From positions 434,001-498,000 of the forward strand of contig NZ_CP182357.1 in assembly GCF_048571275.1 (NCBI RefSeq): 64,000 nucleotides of DNA, written 5' to 3'. Origin of the DNA: Marinarcus sediminis (GTDB lineage Bacteria > Campylobacterota > Campylobacteria > Campylobacterales > Arcobacteraceae). Positions 54,229 to 64,000 of this stretch are shown one piece after another. The translations under genes were made by a program, and so were the position numbers. The stretch's first letter is position 1; each line of letters starts with the position of its first letter. The notes under the pieces are model-generated. The model was not told the DNA's origin. It saw nothing but the letters and a program-made list of their open reading frames with translations, and searched no databases.

Positions 54229-55888
54229 ATGGGTATCGAAGATATTGAAATTGGTGAAGACTTTGATTTTGAGCAAATGCTCAATGAGTCTTTCGAAAAT
54301 AGTGAAAACAACTCGGTGGTTGATGGTGTAATTGTTGAAATTACAGGTGATAGTGTTCTTGTTGATGTAGGACAAAAAGTGGAAGGAAGACTTCCTCTTT
54401 CTGAAATCACAATCGGTGGTGAAGTTCAATTCAAAGCTGGGGATCATTCTTCCCGTTATGTTAACGGGAAACAGAGGTGAAAGACCAACTATTTCTCATA
54501 GAAAAGTTTTACAAAAAGTAAAATTTGATGACTTTGTAAAAGCGCATGGTGAGAATGTTGAAGATGTTACCATTGAAGGTAAAATTACTGCCGTTAAAAA
54601 ACAGAGGTGGATTTTTTAGTTGAAGATGATACTGGATTTGAATATTTTATGCCAATGGCGCAATCTTATCTGAAAGCAACTCACGGGGCAGTTGGTAAAA
54701 AAGTCAAAGCAAAAGTTTTAAAAATCAATGAAGCTCAAAACTCTATTATTATTTCTAGAAAAAAATTGATTGAAGACAGCAAACAAGAAAAAGATTCAAA
54801 AGTAACAGATATTTTGGAAAAAAACGAGCCAGTAAATGGTATCGTTAAAAAAATCACTTCTTATGGTATGTTTATTGATTTAGGTGGAATTGATGGTTTT
54901 GTTAACTACAATGAAATATCTTATAAAGGTCCTGTTAATCCAGCAAATTACTACGATGAAGGGGATGAAGTTTCTGTTATTGTATTATCTTATGATAAAG
55001 CGAAACAACATTTATCTCTGTCAATTAAAGCTGCTCTTCCAAATCCTTGGGAAGAGATTAAAGATGAATTAGAAGTAGGAGATGCGATTACCGTTACTGT
55101 TTCTAACTTCGAATCTTATGGTGCATTTGTTGATTTAGGAAATGACATTGAAGGATTACTTCATGTTTCAGAAATCTCTTGGAATAAAAATTTAAAAAAT
55201 CCAAAAGATGTATTGACTTTAGGTGATGAAATTAATGTTGAAGTCATTGAACTGAATGTTGAGAAAAAAAGATTAAGAGTTTCATTAAAAAATCTTCAAG
55301 AAAAACCATTTACAAAATTTACCAAAGAGCACAATGTGGGTGATCTTGTTAAAGGTAAAATTGCAACCATTACTGACTTTGGTGCATTTGTTACTATTGG
55401 TGAAGTTGATGGATTATTACACAATGAAGAAGCGTCTTGGGATAACAATGCAAAATGTAAAACACTTTATAAAAAAGGTGATGAAGTTGAAGCTAAAATC
55501 ATTAAAATCGACAAAGAAAAAGAAAACATCTCTCTATCAGTTAAAGAGATTTCTGATTCTCCAGCAAAAGCATTTGAAAAAAACATGCCATTGGTGACAT
55601 CGTAAAAGGTGCTGTCAAAGATAATAAAGATTTTGGTCTTTTCATTAAATTAGATGACAACTTAGATGGTCTAATTAGAAAAGAAGACTTTGGTCCTTTA
55701 AATGTAGAAGATATTAAAGTTGGCGATGAATTTGAAGCGGTCGTAGTAAATATTGACACGAAGAAAAATAGAGTAAGATTATCTATTAAAAGGTTAGAGC
55801 AATCAACAAGAAAGAGAAACTTTAAAAGCGGTTAATGATGATTCTTCAATGACTTTAGGTGATATTACTTAAAGACCAAATTAAATAA
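54229..55888 (+). pseudogene. rpsA: 30S ribosomal protein S1, multiply frameshifted
   Basis: S1 binds mRNA and helps translation initiation. The product is built from about six S1 RNA-binding repeats; repeat signatures include GVIVEITGDSVLVDVG, GIVKKITSYGMFIDLGGIDG, VTVSNFESYGAFVDLGNDIEG, GKIATITDFGAFVTIGEVDG and GAVKDNKDFGLFIKLDDNLDG. Frame breaks lie near 54443, 54604, 55588, 55797 and 55866. The span of about 553 codons matches S1. Because S1 is essential in most proteobacteria, sequence error is the best explanation. Confidence 0.88.
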
Positions 55889-55907
55889 TTCGAGGATTTG
55901 TAGTAAA

Positions 55908-57496
55908 ATGAGTAAACATACAATCGTAGTTTGTGATCACATTCATGAAGATGGTTTAAATATTTTACAAACTACTGAAGATATTAACTATGTATACGCA
56001 GCAGACATTGATAAAACAGCACTTTTAGATGTTATTAAAGATGCAGATGTTGCCATTACAAGAAGTTCTACAGATGTTGATGAAAAGTTTTTAAACGCAG
56101 CAACTAATCTAAAAGCCATTATTCGAGCAGGTGTAGGTTATGATAACGTAGATATGGAAGGTTGTAGCAAAAGAGGAATCATTGCTATGAATGTTCCAAC
56201 TGCAAATACAATCGCGGCCGTTGAACTGACAATGACGCATATGCTCTCTTGCATGAGAAAATTTCCCTATGCACACAATCAACTCAAACTTGACAGAGTT
56301 TGGAAAAGAGAAGATTGGTATGGAATTGAGCTTTGTGGTAAAAAATTGGGTGTTATTGGTTTTGGTAACATTGGACATAGAGTTGCACTTCGAGCCAAAT
56401 CTTTTGAAATGGACGTTGTAACATACGATCCGTACATCCCTTCAACTAAAGCAACAGATTTAGGCATAACGTACACAACAAATTTTGATGACATATTGTC
56501 TTGTGACATTATTACCATTCATACACCAAAAAACAAAGAGACTATTGATATGATTGGTGAAGAAGAAATTGCTAAAATGAAAGATGGTGTTATTTTAATC
56601 AACTGTGCAAGAGGTGGTTTATACAACGAAGAGGCACTAGTTACAACAATCTTAAAAGTGGTAAAATTGCCATGGCAGGTATTGATGTTTTTACTAAAGA
56701 GCCTGCAACAGCTAATCCTTTATTAGACTTAGAAAATATTACCGTAACTGCTCACTTAGGGGCAAATACAAAAGAGTCTCAAAGAGAAATTTCTCGACAA
56801 GCAGCCAACAATGCCATTGAATCTGCACGTGGAATTGCTTACCCTAATGCCTTGAATCTTCCAATAGATGAGAGTAAAATTCCTGCATTTGTTAAGCCCT
56901 ATATTGAATTGACTCAAAAGATGGCATTTTTATTGGCACAAATCAGTAAAAGTGAAATTCGTTCAATCAATATTTCAGCTGAAGGCAAAATTTCTGAATA
57001 TTTAGACTCTTTACAAACATTTGCGACCGTTGGTGTTTTAGCAGTAAGTTCTGGAAGTGAAGTCAATTATGTCAATGCAAATTTTATTGCAAAAGAGAAA
57101 GGCATAGAGTTAACTATGTCAGAACTGTCAAATCTCAGTGGATACCAAAATAAAGTTTCTATCAAAATTACTACACCTAAAGGCGTAAATACAATTTCTG
57201 GAACTGTATTTGATGAAGATGTTCAAAAAATTGTAGAGCTAAATGGATTTGACTTTGATATTGAACCAAAAGGTAAAATGATTATCATGAGAAATACAGA
57301 CATTCCTGGCGTGATTGGGGAAGTAGGTAAACTTTTAGGTGATAATAAAATTAATATCTCTGACTTTAGACTCTCAAGAGGAAAAGATGGCGCATTAGCA
57401 GTTATCTTATTAGATGAATCATAACCAAGTTCAGATATATTAAAACAACTCGGTAATTTAGAAGCTGCAATTGCAGTTGCATATGCTGAAATTTAA
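55908..57496 (+). pseudogene. serA: D-3-phosphoglycerate dehydrogenase, frameshifted
   Basis: SerA is the first enzyme of serine synthesis. The substrate and NAD domains are visible: RAGVGYDNVDMEG, NVPTANTIAAVEL, LGVIGFGNIGHRVA, INCARGGLYNEEAL, and HLGANTKESQ. The intermediate and ACT regulatory domains follow (PKGKMIIMRNTDIPGVIGEVG). One base is lost near 56645 (LVTTILK where LVTNNLKSG is expected), and an in-frame TAA (57422-57424) interrupts near the C-terminus. Restoring one base gives exactly 530 codons, the usual length. It starts at 55908, 19 bases after rpsA. Confidence 0.9.
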
Positions 57497-57505
57497 GGAG
57501 AAAAT

Positions 57506-58070
57506 ATGGCAATTGGTATGAGTGAATTAAAAAAGGGATTAAAAATCGAAGTCGATGGTGTTCCTTACAAAATTACTGAGTATCAACATGTAAAACCGGG
57601 TAAAGGGGCTGCATTTGTTAGATGTAAAATTAAGTCATTTTTAAATGGAAAAGTCATTGAAAAGACTTTCCATGCAGGTGATAAATGTGAAGTTCCAGAC
57701 TTACAACAAAAACAGATGCAATTCTTATACGATGATGGTGAACTGTTGCAATTTATGGATGCAACACAACTTATGAACAAGATGGTTTAACATATGACCA
57801 AGTAGGTGATGCTTTTGAATGGATTATTGATGGGATGAGTGTTGATATGATGTTTTATAATGGAAAAGCTATTACTGTTGAACCTCCAATGCAACTGTTG
57901 AACTTAAAATCGTTGAAACTCCACCTAACTTTAAAGGGGACTCTCAAGGTGGTAAAAAACCTGCTACGTTAGAATCAGGTGGGCGTTGTTCAAATTCCTT
58001 TTCACCTAGTTGAAGGGGATATTATCAAAGTGATACAAAAACAGGTGAATACCTAGAAAAAGTTAAATAA
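57506..58070 (+). pseudogene. efp: Translation elongation factor P, frameshifted
   Basis: EF-P relieves ribosome stalling on polyproline. The N-terminal KOW-like domain is intact with the modification loop HVKPGKGAAFV (K33 is the candidate modified Lys). Breaks occur at about 57754 (two extra bases in ACACAACT), 57891 (two extra bases), 57980 and 58031. Corrected, the product is about 186 residues with the OB domains 2 and 3 ending in GEYLEKVK. It lies 9 bases after serA with an AAGGAG site. Confidence 0.88.
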
Positions 58071-58076
58071 AACTAT

Positions 58077-58116
58077 AAATCTTTATCGCTATAAACTGCG
58101 ATAGAGATTTCTTTTC
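58077..58116 (+). terminator. Terminator-like hairpin after efp
   Basis: AAATCTTTATCGC (58077-58089) pairs with GCGATAGAGATTT (58098-58110) with one G-T pair and an 8-base loop, followed by a pyrimidine run (CTTTTCTT). It is at the expected place for the end of the efp transcript. Confidence 0.6.
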
Positions 58117-58274
58117 TTCAGTCACTGACACTTTGTCAGCTCCTTCATCAAAAAAAACTCTCTCTTGTTTCTATCGATAAATATTCACAGTTTAATGATA
58201 TTAAAGATTCACATCATCCAAAAGATGGCTTATTAATGATTATCATAGGAATTGGATTAGGTGTTATATTAGTT

Positions 58275-58301
<27 letters not shown>
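58095..58301 (+). other. Open fragment with a hydrophobic segment after efp; otherwise no recognisable gene (58071-58378)
   Basis: The 300-base gap between efp and ribD holds the efp hairpin, a small CTGACA/TGTCAG hairpin (58125-58139) and this open frame. Its C-terminal half (HHPKDGLLMIIIGIGLGVILV) looks like a membrane helix and then runs into the homopolymer tract, where it stops at 58299-58301. It has no good start codon or ribosome-binding site. It may be the remains of a small membrane protein gene whose end is corrupted by the homopolymer tract. I do not recognise the family. Confidence 0.3.
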
Positions 58302-58430
<129 letters not shown>

Positions 58431-59457
58431 AGATATATGATTTTCTCTTCACCAATATAATTCTCATGCACGATTTCAAAATCCATATCGATTTCATTTA
58501 AGGCATTCATACCATTTCTGATTTTTGGACTTACAAGTAAAATAATATAATCAATTTTATCTTTTAATTTATTCATTAAATTATAAGTGCCTTCAACCAT
58601 AATGAATTTATAATCTAATAGTTTAAATAAATCATCACTTATAATTACTTCTCTATTGGGTATTTTAAAAAGTGGGATATTAGTATCAAATACTTTATTT
58701 TTAGTGTAAATCATAATATTAGGAGCACGTCCTGCAATATATCTTGCATCAAGTGTTGGTTTATCGGTTCTTACTGTATTGCCACCAATAAGCAATAAAT
58801 CAATCTTATCTCTGAGTGTATGCACATACGCTTTGGTTTGATTAGAAGAAATAGATCCATCAATAGAACCATTTAATGTCTGTGCCATTTTATAAAAGAT
58901 AAATGAACCACTTTTCCACTTGATAAATGGATATAAAAGCTCATATGCTTCTTTTTCCATACAACCAAGACTCACTTCAATATTTTCTTTTTGAAGCGTT
59001 TCTATGCCTCCTGAGGCCTCTTTATTAATATCTTTATGCGCAATAACTACTTTATTGGGTTTTAACTCTTTAATTAAGTTTGCACAAGCAGGTGTTTTAC
59101 CCATATGATTACATGGTTCCAAGGTAACATAAATTGTGCAATCATGAAAAAATCCATTGTGGTTTTTGATTAAATACTCATGTATTTTAAAGGGGTCATT
59201 TACAGTTTTTAGATAATCGTTTGGATTTTTCTTTAAGATAAGCAGCTTTAAGTGCATTTACTTCAGCATGAGGCTTGTCCTGCACTTCCTTATGAGCTTC
59301 AATAGAAAGTAGCTCCCCATTTTTTACAACAACACAGCCAACAGCTGGGTTTGGATAGGTTATTAGTTGATATTTCCAAGCTTCATCAATGGCTAGCTTC
59401 ATATAAAAGTTATCATTGATAATCATCAGTTCTCTTTTTTTATGTAAAAAAAAGTTT

Positions 59458-59490
59458 AAAAAAAAATTTTTTTTTTTTTTTTTTTTTTTT
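59458..59490. repeat. Homopolymer tract between rimP and ribD
   Basis: Nine A followed by 24 T (59458-59490) in the 67-base gap between the rimP stop and the ribD start. With the tract at 58275-58430 it brackets ribD on both sides. Confidence 0.9.
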
Positions 59491-59493
59491 ATT

Positions 59494-59925
59494 TTACCAT
59501 TCAAAATATGTTGATGCAGAAGATATTTCATCATATGAGATTATCTCTTCACCATGTTCTGTTTCGAGTTTAATTTCATTGTTATCTGCGGCAATTAATC
59601 CACCTTCTTATAGTATTTTTATCAAAATCTTTTACTCTTACATTTTCATCCAATAGAGGCTTTATAGTGGTGTTGTCTTTTTTAGTTTTCTTTCAATTCC
59701 AGGAGAACTAACTTCTAGATTATATTTACCATTCATTGGTTCATCTAAATCCAACAAGGGTGATATCTTTCTTGAAACTTCAGCGCACTTATCTAAATTA
59801 ATTCCATTGGGAGAAGTGATATAAATTCTATAAATATTGGTTTCATTCTCTTTTACTGTTACAATATCATAAAGATTGACACCACATCCGTCAACAGCAA
59901 TTTCTATTGATTCATCTAATGTCAT
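59494..59925 (-). pseudogene. rimP: Ribosome maturation factor RimP, frameshifted
   Basis: RimP assists 30S subunit maturation. The N-terminal domain is intact with YRIYITSPNGINLDKCAEVSRKI and EVSSPGIERKL, the family signature. The frame shifts near 59655 and again near 59605. The C-terminal SH3-like domain follows in the restored frame and ends ASTYFEW. The corrected length of about 143 residues fits the family. The start ATG overlaps the rbfA stop (ATGA), the conserved rbfA-rimP arrangement. Confidence 0.85.
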
Positions 59926-60283
59926 TTATCTTCCTTTTTACTTTTTGCTATTTGTCCAAATAAATCTTCAATGTTCATGCTGTTTTCTAAAGTGTTATCA
60001 TTTTCAAATTTGAAATTTGGACATTTATACCAACCGTTGCACTTGTCAAAACATAGGATTTGATTCTTCCATTAGCTTTAAACAACAAATCATTGATCTG
60101 TTTTATCTCTTCTTTACTGAAGTCACTTCCGTCATAATAAACAACAGCATCATACTTACCATTTTTACAATTTACACCGGTAATGGCTAAAGTATTAATT
60201 CTTGTGTCATTCAATGTTGCCAGAGCTTCTGGAAGAAGCTCCATAAGCAACGATTCTGTTCTTTGTAGGTTGATACTTTTCAT
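59922..60283 (-). pseudogene. rbfA: Ribosome-binding factor A, frameshifted near the 3' end
   Basis: RbfA binds the 30S subunit near the 5' helix of 16S rRNA. The first 90 residues read cleanly, from SINLQRTESLL. One base is missing near 60035. In the restored frame the protein continues through CPNFKFEND and ends IAKSKKEDK. With one base restored the gene is 121 codons, the normal length. It lies 21 bases after the infB stop. Confidence 0.85.
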
Positions 60284-60304
60284 TATGCTGCCAATTATAT
60301 AGAG

Positions 60305-63013
60305 TCACTTTCTCTTTCTTATTTGAATAAATGTTTCGATGAAGTCACCAACTTTGATATCGTTGAATTTGTCAAACATAATACCACATTCATACCCATT
60401 TGCTACTTCTTTAACATCATCTTTAAATCGTTTTAAGCGATGAAATTTTACCAGTATATGTTACAACACCATCTCTAATAATTCTTGCATGTCCACCTCT
60501 GATAACTTTACCATCAGTTACTAAACATCCTGCAACTGTTCCAATTTTTGGAACAACAAATGTATCTCTAACTTCTGCTTGTCCGGTATTTTCTTCTCGA
60601 ATAACTGCACTCATCATACCAGATAGTGTATCTTTAACATCATCAATTAAATCATAAATGATTGAGTACGTATTGATTGTAATACCATCTGCTTTTGCTT
60701 TTTGTTTAACATTCCCTGTAGGTCGAACGTTAAATCCTAAAATAATACAACCCTCACTCGCACCTGCAAGAACTAAGTCAGATTCAGTAATCCCACCTAC
60801 TGCTGCATGAATAACTTTTACTTTTACCTCTTCATTGGCAATTTTTTCTAATGAACCTTTAATCGCTTCTAAAGAACCACCAACATCAGTTTTAATAATA
60901 ACTGGCAGTTGTTTGATTTTACCTTCTGCAATCAACCCACTCATCTCTTCTAACGAAACTTTTGTAGATTTTGATAACTCTTTAGCTCTTGCATGTTCAG
61001 CTCTAGTTGTAGCAATCTCTCTAGCTTCTTTATCACTGTCTTGTGCCACCATAATCGAACCAGTTGCTGGAACTTCATTTAATCCTAAAACATTCCCTGT
61101 TTCAGAAAGCCCTAGCTCTTTAACTGGTTTTCCTAAGTCAGTTGGTTATGGCTTTAACCCTTCCAAATGTTGTATCACAAACAATATTATCACCAACTTT
61201 AAGTGTCACCATTTTGAACAATAACCGTTGCAACTGGTCCTCTACCTTTTTCAACTGTTGATTCAACAACCACAGATTTTGATTTGGCAGTTGGATCTGC
61301 TTTAAGTTCAAGAAGTTCCGCTTGGATTAAAATATTTTCTAATAAATCGTCAATACCTTCACCTGTTTTTGCTGAAACACCAATAAACTCAATATCTCCA
61401 CCCCAATCAACTGGTGTCATACCTTTTTCAGCCATTTGCGCTTTAACCATGTCAATATTGGCCGCTTCTTTATCAATTTTATTCATGGCAACAATAATTG
61501 GGCATCCACTGGCTTTTGCATGAGCAATAACCTCTTCAGTTTGTGGTTTAACCCCATCATCAGCTGCAACAACAATAATAACAACATCAGTTACACTCGC
61601 ACCTCGTGATCTCATTTCACTGAACGCGGCGTGACCTGGAGTATCGACAAAAGTAATCTTTTGACCATTTTGTTCAATGGTGTATGCAGAGATATGTTGA
61701 GTAATTCCACCAGCTTCACCCGAAGCAATTTTGGAAGATCTAATTTTATCAAGCAGTGAGGTTTTACCATGGTCAACGTGTCCCATAATGGTAACAACAG
61801 GTGGTCTTGTGACATAATTGCTGTCATCAATATCTTCTTCATGATAATCTTCAACATAGTTTACATCTTCTAACGCATCTTTGACCGTTACTTCAATACC
61901 AAACTCTTCACCCAAAATTTCTAATTCATCTTGTTTTAAGAAGTCATTTTTAGTAACCATCATTCCAAGACTAAATAATACAGTGATTACTTCAGCGGTT
62001 GTTTTTCCACACGCTTCTGCAAATTCATACACTCGAATATCTTCAGGAATAGTAACTTCCGTAATCTCTACTACTTCTTGAGTTCTTGAAACTCTTTTCT
62101 TTCTTTTCCCTCTTTTTAAACCTTGTGGTCTGTTTCCAAATGAGCAGGTCTTGAAGTGTTTGGTTGTACGAATGACTTTTTAGGTTTGTTCTCTTCTTCA
62201 AGAATTTTGGGAGCATCAGACACATCCATATCCAATAAAACAACTTCTTCACCCAATAAAGATTCGTCACTTGTATTCACTCTCTGATTGAGAACCTCTT
62301 TCAACTTCAATGACTTTTCCATGTTCATGTGCTTTTGCAAGCGTTTTCTTTTTCTCTTTTCTTATTTTAGCTTTTGCCACTTCATCTTTATTATCATCTT
62401 CTGATGATACATTACCTAAAATTTCACTCAAAGATTTCATTTTCTTTTTGCTGCTTGAGTTATCAAAACTGTTAAACTCAGGCTCTTTAATTTTTGGCTC
62501 TTCTGCTTTTACAGGTTGTTTCTTTTTTACAATCTTTAATCCACGTCTTTTAGGAACAATTCTATTGTTCGTATTTTTATCATCACTCTCTTCATCACTC
62601 TCATTGTCAACAGGAGCTGGTTCGCTTTCAACTTGAGCCACATCAGATTGAATCGCAGTTTTTTCAATAGCAATAGAAGATGGTTTTTTTGCTTCAACTC
62701 TTTTAGTTGTAGGTAATTCTTTTTTAACTTCTTTTTCTTCCACTAACTCTTGAACGATTTCAGGCTTAGCTTCTTCTTTTACTTCTTCAATCTTCTTAAC
62801 TACTTTTTTAATAGCAGGTTTTTCAGCTTTTTTAGGAAGCTTTTCACTTTTACCTGTCATTATATAGTTTGCTATTTCTTCTGCATCTTCAAATGAAACT
62901 GCACTTTGAGGTGATTTAAGATCTATTTTTAAATCTTTTGCTTTCGCAATTACTTCAGCACTTGTAGCACCAGCCTCTTCTGCAATTTCATAAACTCTTA
63001 CGTTATCTGACAT
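60305..63013 (-). pseudogene. infB: Translation initiation factor IF-2, multiply frameshifted
   Basis: IF-2 is the initiator-tRNA GTPase of translation initiation. The N-terminal domain has RVYEIAEEAGATSAEVIAKA, followed by a long Lys/Glu-rich linker. The G domain contains GHVDHGKTS (G1), DTPGHAAF (G3) and NKIDK (G4). Domains 2-4 follow. Frame breaks lie near 62285, 62137 (one G lost), 61200 (one G added), 61143 (one C added) and 60433. The corrected span of about 903 codons matches the family. The start ATG (63013) overlaps the ylxR-type stop by 11 bases. The gene order ylxR-infB-rbfA-rimP is conserved in Campylobacterota. Confidence 0.9.
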
Positions 63014-63275
63014 GCGTTAATATCTCCTTAAGTTGTAAGATGTAATCATCTTTGTTTTTACAAACCCGGTAAAGCGTCTGTTCAATTTTTCTATTATTCT
63101 TATTTTCTGCAAGCACATCATTTATGCACTCTTGGCAAATATAAAAACTTCTACCATTATGTGTAAATGGCACAAGTTTTTTATCTTCACTGCATTGTAA
63201 CCTTAGCATCATTTTTTGTAAATTTCGTGTTCTACATACGATGCACATTCTAAAGGGTTTTTCTAAATAAGCCAA
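63003..63275 (-). CDS. YlxR-type (DUF448) RNA-binding protein
   Basis: A 90-residue basic protein of the DUF448/YlxR family: RMCIVCRTRNLQKMMLRLQ near the N-terminus (the GRGAYVC-type Cys segment is represented by GRSFYICQECI). It is normally encoded between nusA and infB, or as here between thrB and infB, and is thought to bind RNA. No frame lesion is seen. Confidence 0.85.
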   Translation of the reverse strand: MAYLEKPFRMCIVCRTRNLQKMMLRLQCSEDKKLVPFTHNGRSFYICQECINDVLAENKNNRKIEQTLYRVCKNKDDYILQLKEILTHVR

Positions 63276-63307
63276 TATTATACCTATAATTTACTTAAAG
63301 TAGTTGT

Positions 63308-64000
63308 TTAATACTCTATTTTGACACCCGTGTTGTCAAAAGTAGTTGTAAAGACTTTAAAGTGAGGAAATTTTTCTCGTAACTTCGTTTCAAGTTTTTT
63401 TGCATCTTGTTTATGTGCAATACTGAACAAAGTTGAACCTGAACCAGAAAGTGTACTCATTAATGCACCATTGCCTAAAGAGATTTTTTGAACTTCAAAA
63501 AGTTCTGGCATTTGTTTCATTCGATAATATTGATGAAATCTGTCTTGTGAAGCAATTCTTAGCATGTCCCAATTTTCACTCATAAATGCAGCCGTCAATA
63601 AAGATGCATGCGAAAGGTTAAAAATAGCATCCTCTTTTGAGTATTTATACGGCAATGTTTTTCGTGAAAGTTGCGTTGAGATGGGTCGATTTGGAATAAC
63701 AACAACGGGTGATAAACTCTTTGTTATATCTTTTCTAATAAATTGCACTTCATTATCCTGCACCGTTGCCACAGTAAAACCACCCATAACCGCTGGTGTA
63801 ATATTATCCGGATGTGACTCATAAGCTAAAGCCAAATTTAAAAGTTTCTCTTTTGAAAGTTGAATTCCTTCAATCGCATATGCCGATGCAATGGCACTGA
63901 CAATAACGGCAGATGATGAACCCAAGCCTCTTGAAAGCGGAATTTCATTCACAAATTCAAATCTGAAAAACCTTTTTTTAGTGCTTAAGTTATTATAAAA
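63308..64000 (-). CDS. thrB: Homoserine kinase, 5'-truncated by window edge
   Basis: A GHMP kinase that phosphorylates homoserine before thrC. The frame is open to base 64000, so the N-terminus lies outside the window; the GTG at 63952 is internal. The glycine/serine-rich ATP loop PLSRGLGSSSAVIVSAI is intact, with ESHPDNITPAVMGG and LSGSGSTLFSI near the C-terminus, typical of ThrB. It is upstream of the ylxR-infB unit on the minus strand. Confidence 0.93.
   Translation of the reverse strand, partial: FYNNLSTKKRFFRFEFVNEIPLSRGLGSSSAVIVSAIASAYAIEGIQLSKEKLLNLALAYESHPDNITPAVMGGFTVATVQDNEVQFIRKDITKSLSPVVVIPNRPISTQLSRKTLPYKYSKEDAIFNLSHASLLTAAFMSENWDMLRIASQDRFHQYYRMKQMPELFEVQKISLGNGALMSTLSGSGSTLFSIAHKQDAKKLETKLREKFPHFKVFTTTFDNTGVKIEY

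Overview
The window looks like a chromosomal segment of an AT-rich member of the Campylobacterota (formerly Epsilonproteobacteria), probably an Arcobacter-like or Sulfurimonas-like free-living lineage. The main evidence is gene content and order. These include the block HIT protein, pheS, pheT, aroA, ispH, rpsA and serA; the block thrB, ylxR-type gene, infB, rbfA and rimP; a diheme cytochrome c1 in a petABC operon; a lone atpB; and an AddA-type helicase/nuclease. Genus-level placement is inference.

Layout. 1-7.5 kb (+) is a surface-polysaccharide operon: a truncated family-2 glycosyltransferase, a Wzy-like polymerase, two sugar epimerase-like proteins, a family-4 glycosyltransferase, a WecA/WbpL-type initiating transferase and a membrane-bound UDP-sugar 4,6-dehydratase. 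7.5-14.3 kb (-) faces it and holds sugar-nucleotide and sulfate genes: ugd, an SLC13-type permease, cysQ, cysC, a nucleotidyltransferase-fold protein, galU and a Wzz-like chain-length protein. 14.3-19.9 kb (-) has an SDR, a DedA protein, a diguanylate cyclase, a spore-photoproduct-lyase-like radical SAM protein with a nucleosidase-like partner, then rplS and trmD. 20-32.8 kb holds metE, ilvA, atpB, a ThiE-like gene, addA (-), a heme-sensing diguanylate cyclase, argB and thrC. 32.9-39.4 kb is respiratory: petABC, a class-II-like cytochrome c, a two-gene cytochrome bd-superfamily module carrying its own heme c domain, and an orphan OmpR-type regulator. 39.5-45.7 kb has rsmE, a membrane protein, moeA, queC/queD/queE, a 2[4Fe-4S] protein, fabG and acpP. 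45.8-58 kb (+) is fabF, accA, pheST, aroA, ispH, rpsA, serA and efp. 58.4-64 kb (-) is ribD, rimP, rbfA, infB, ylxR and thrB, the last running off the right edge.

The most striking property is a sharp change near 46.8 kb. Every gene to the left reads cleanly. To the right, eleven or more housekeeping genes (fabF, pheS, pheT, aroA, ispH, rpsA, serA, efp, ribD, rimP, rbfA, infB) carry in-frame stops or small indels, and two long A/T homopolymer tracts flank ribD. These genes are essential or nearly so and their reconstructed lengths match their families, so uncorrected sequence or assembly error is far more likely than true gene decay. I give gene spans as reconstructed across the lesions.

The best biological candidates for novelty are the bd-superfamily/heme c module beside the bc1 complex, the diguanylate cyclase with a periplasmic CxxCH sensor and a cytoplasmic cysteine cluster, the QueE with displaced radical-SAM cysteines, and the sulfate-activation genes embedded in the polysaccharide locus. 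No rRNA, tRNA, CRISPR array, insertion sequence or prophage was seen.
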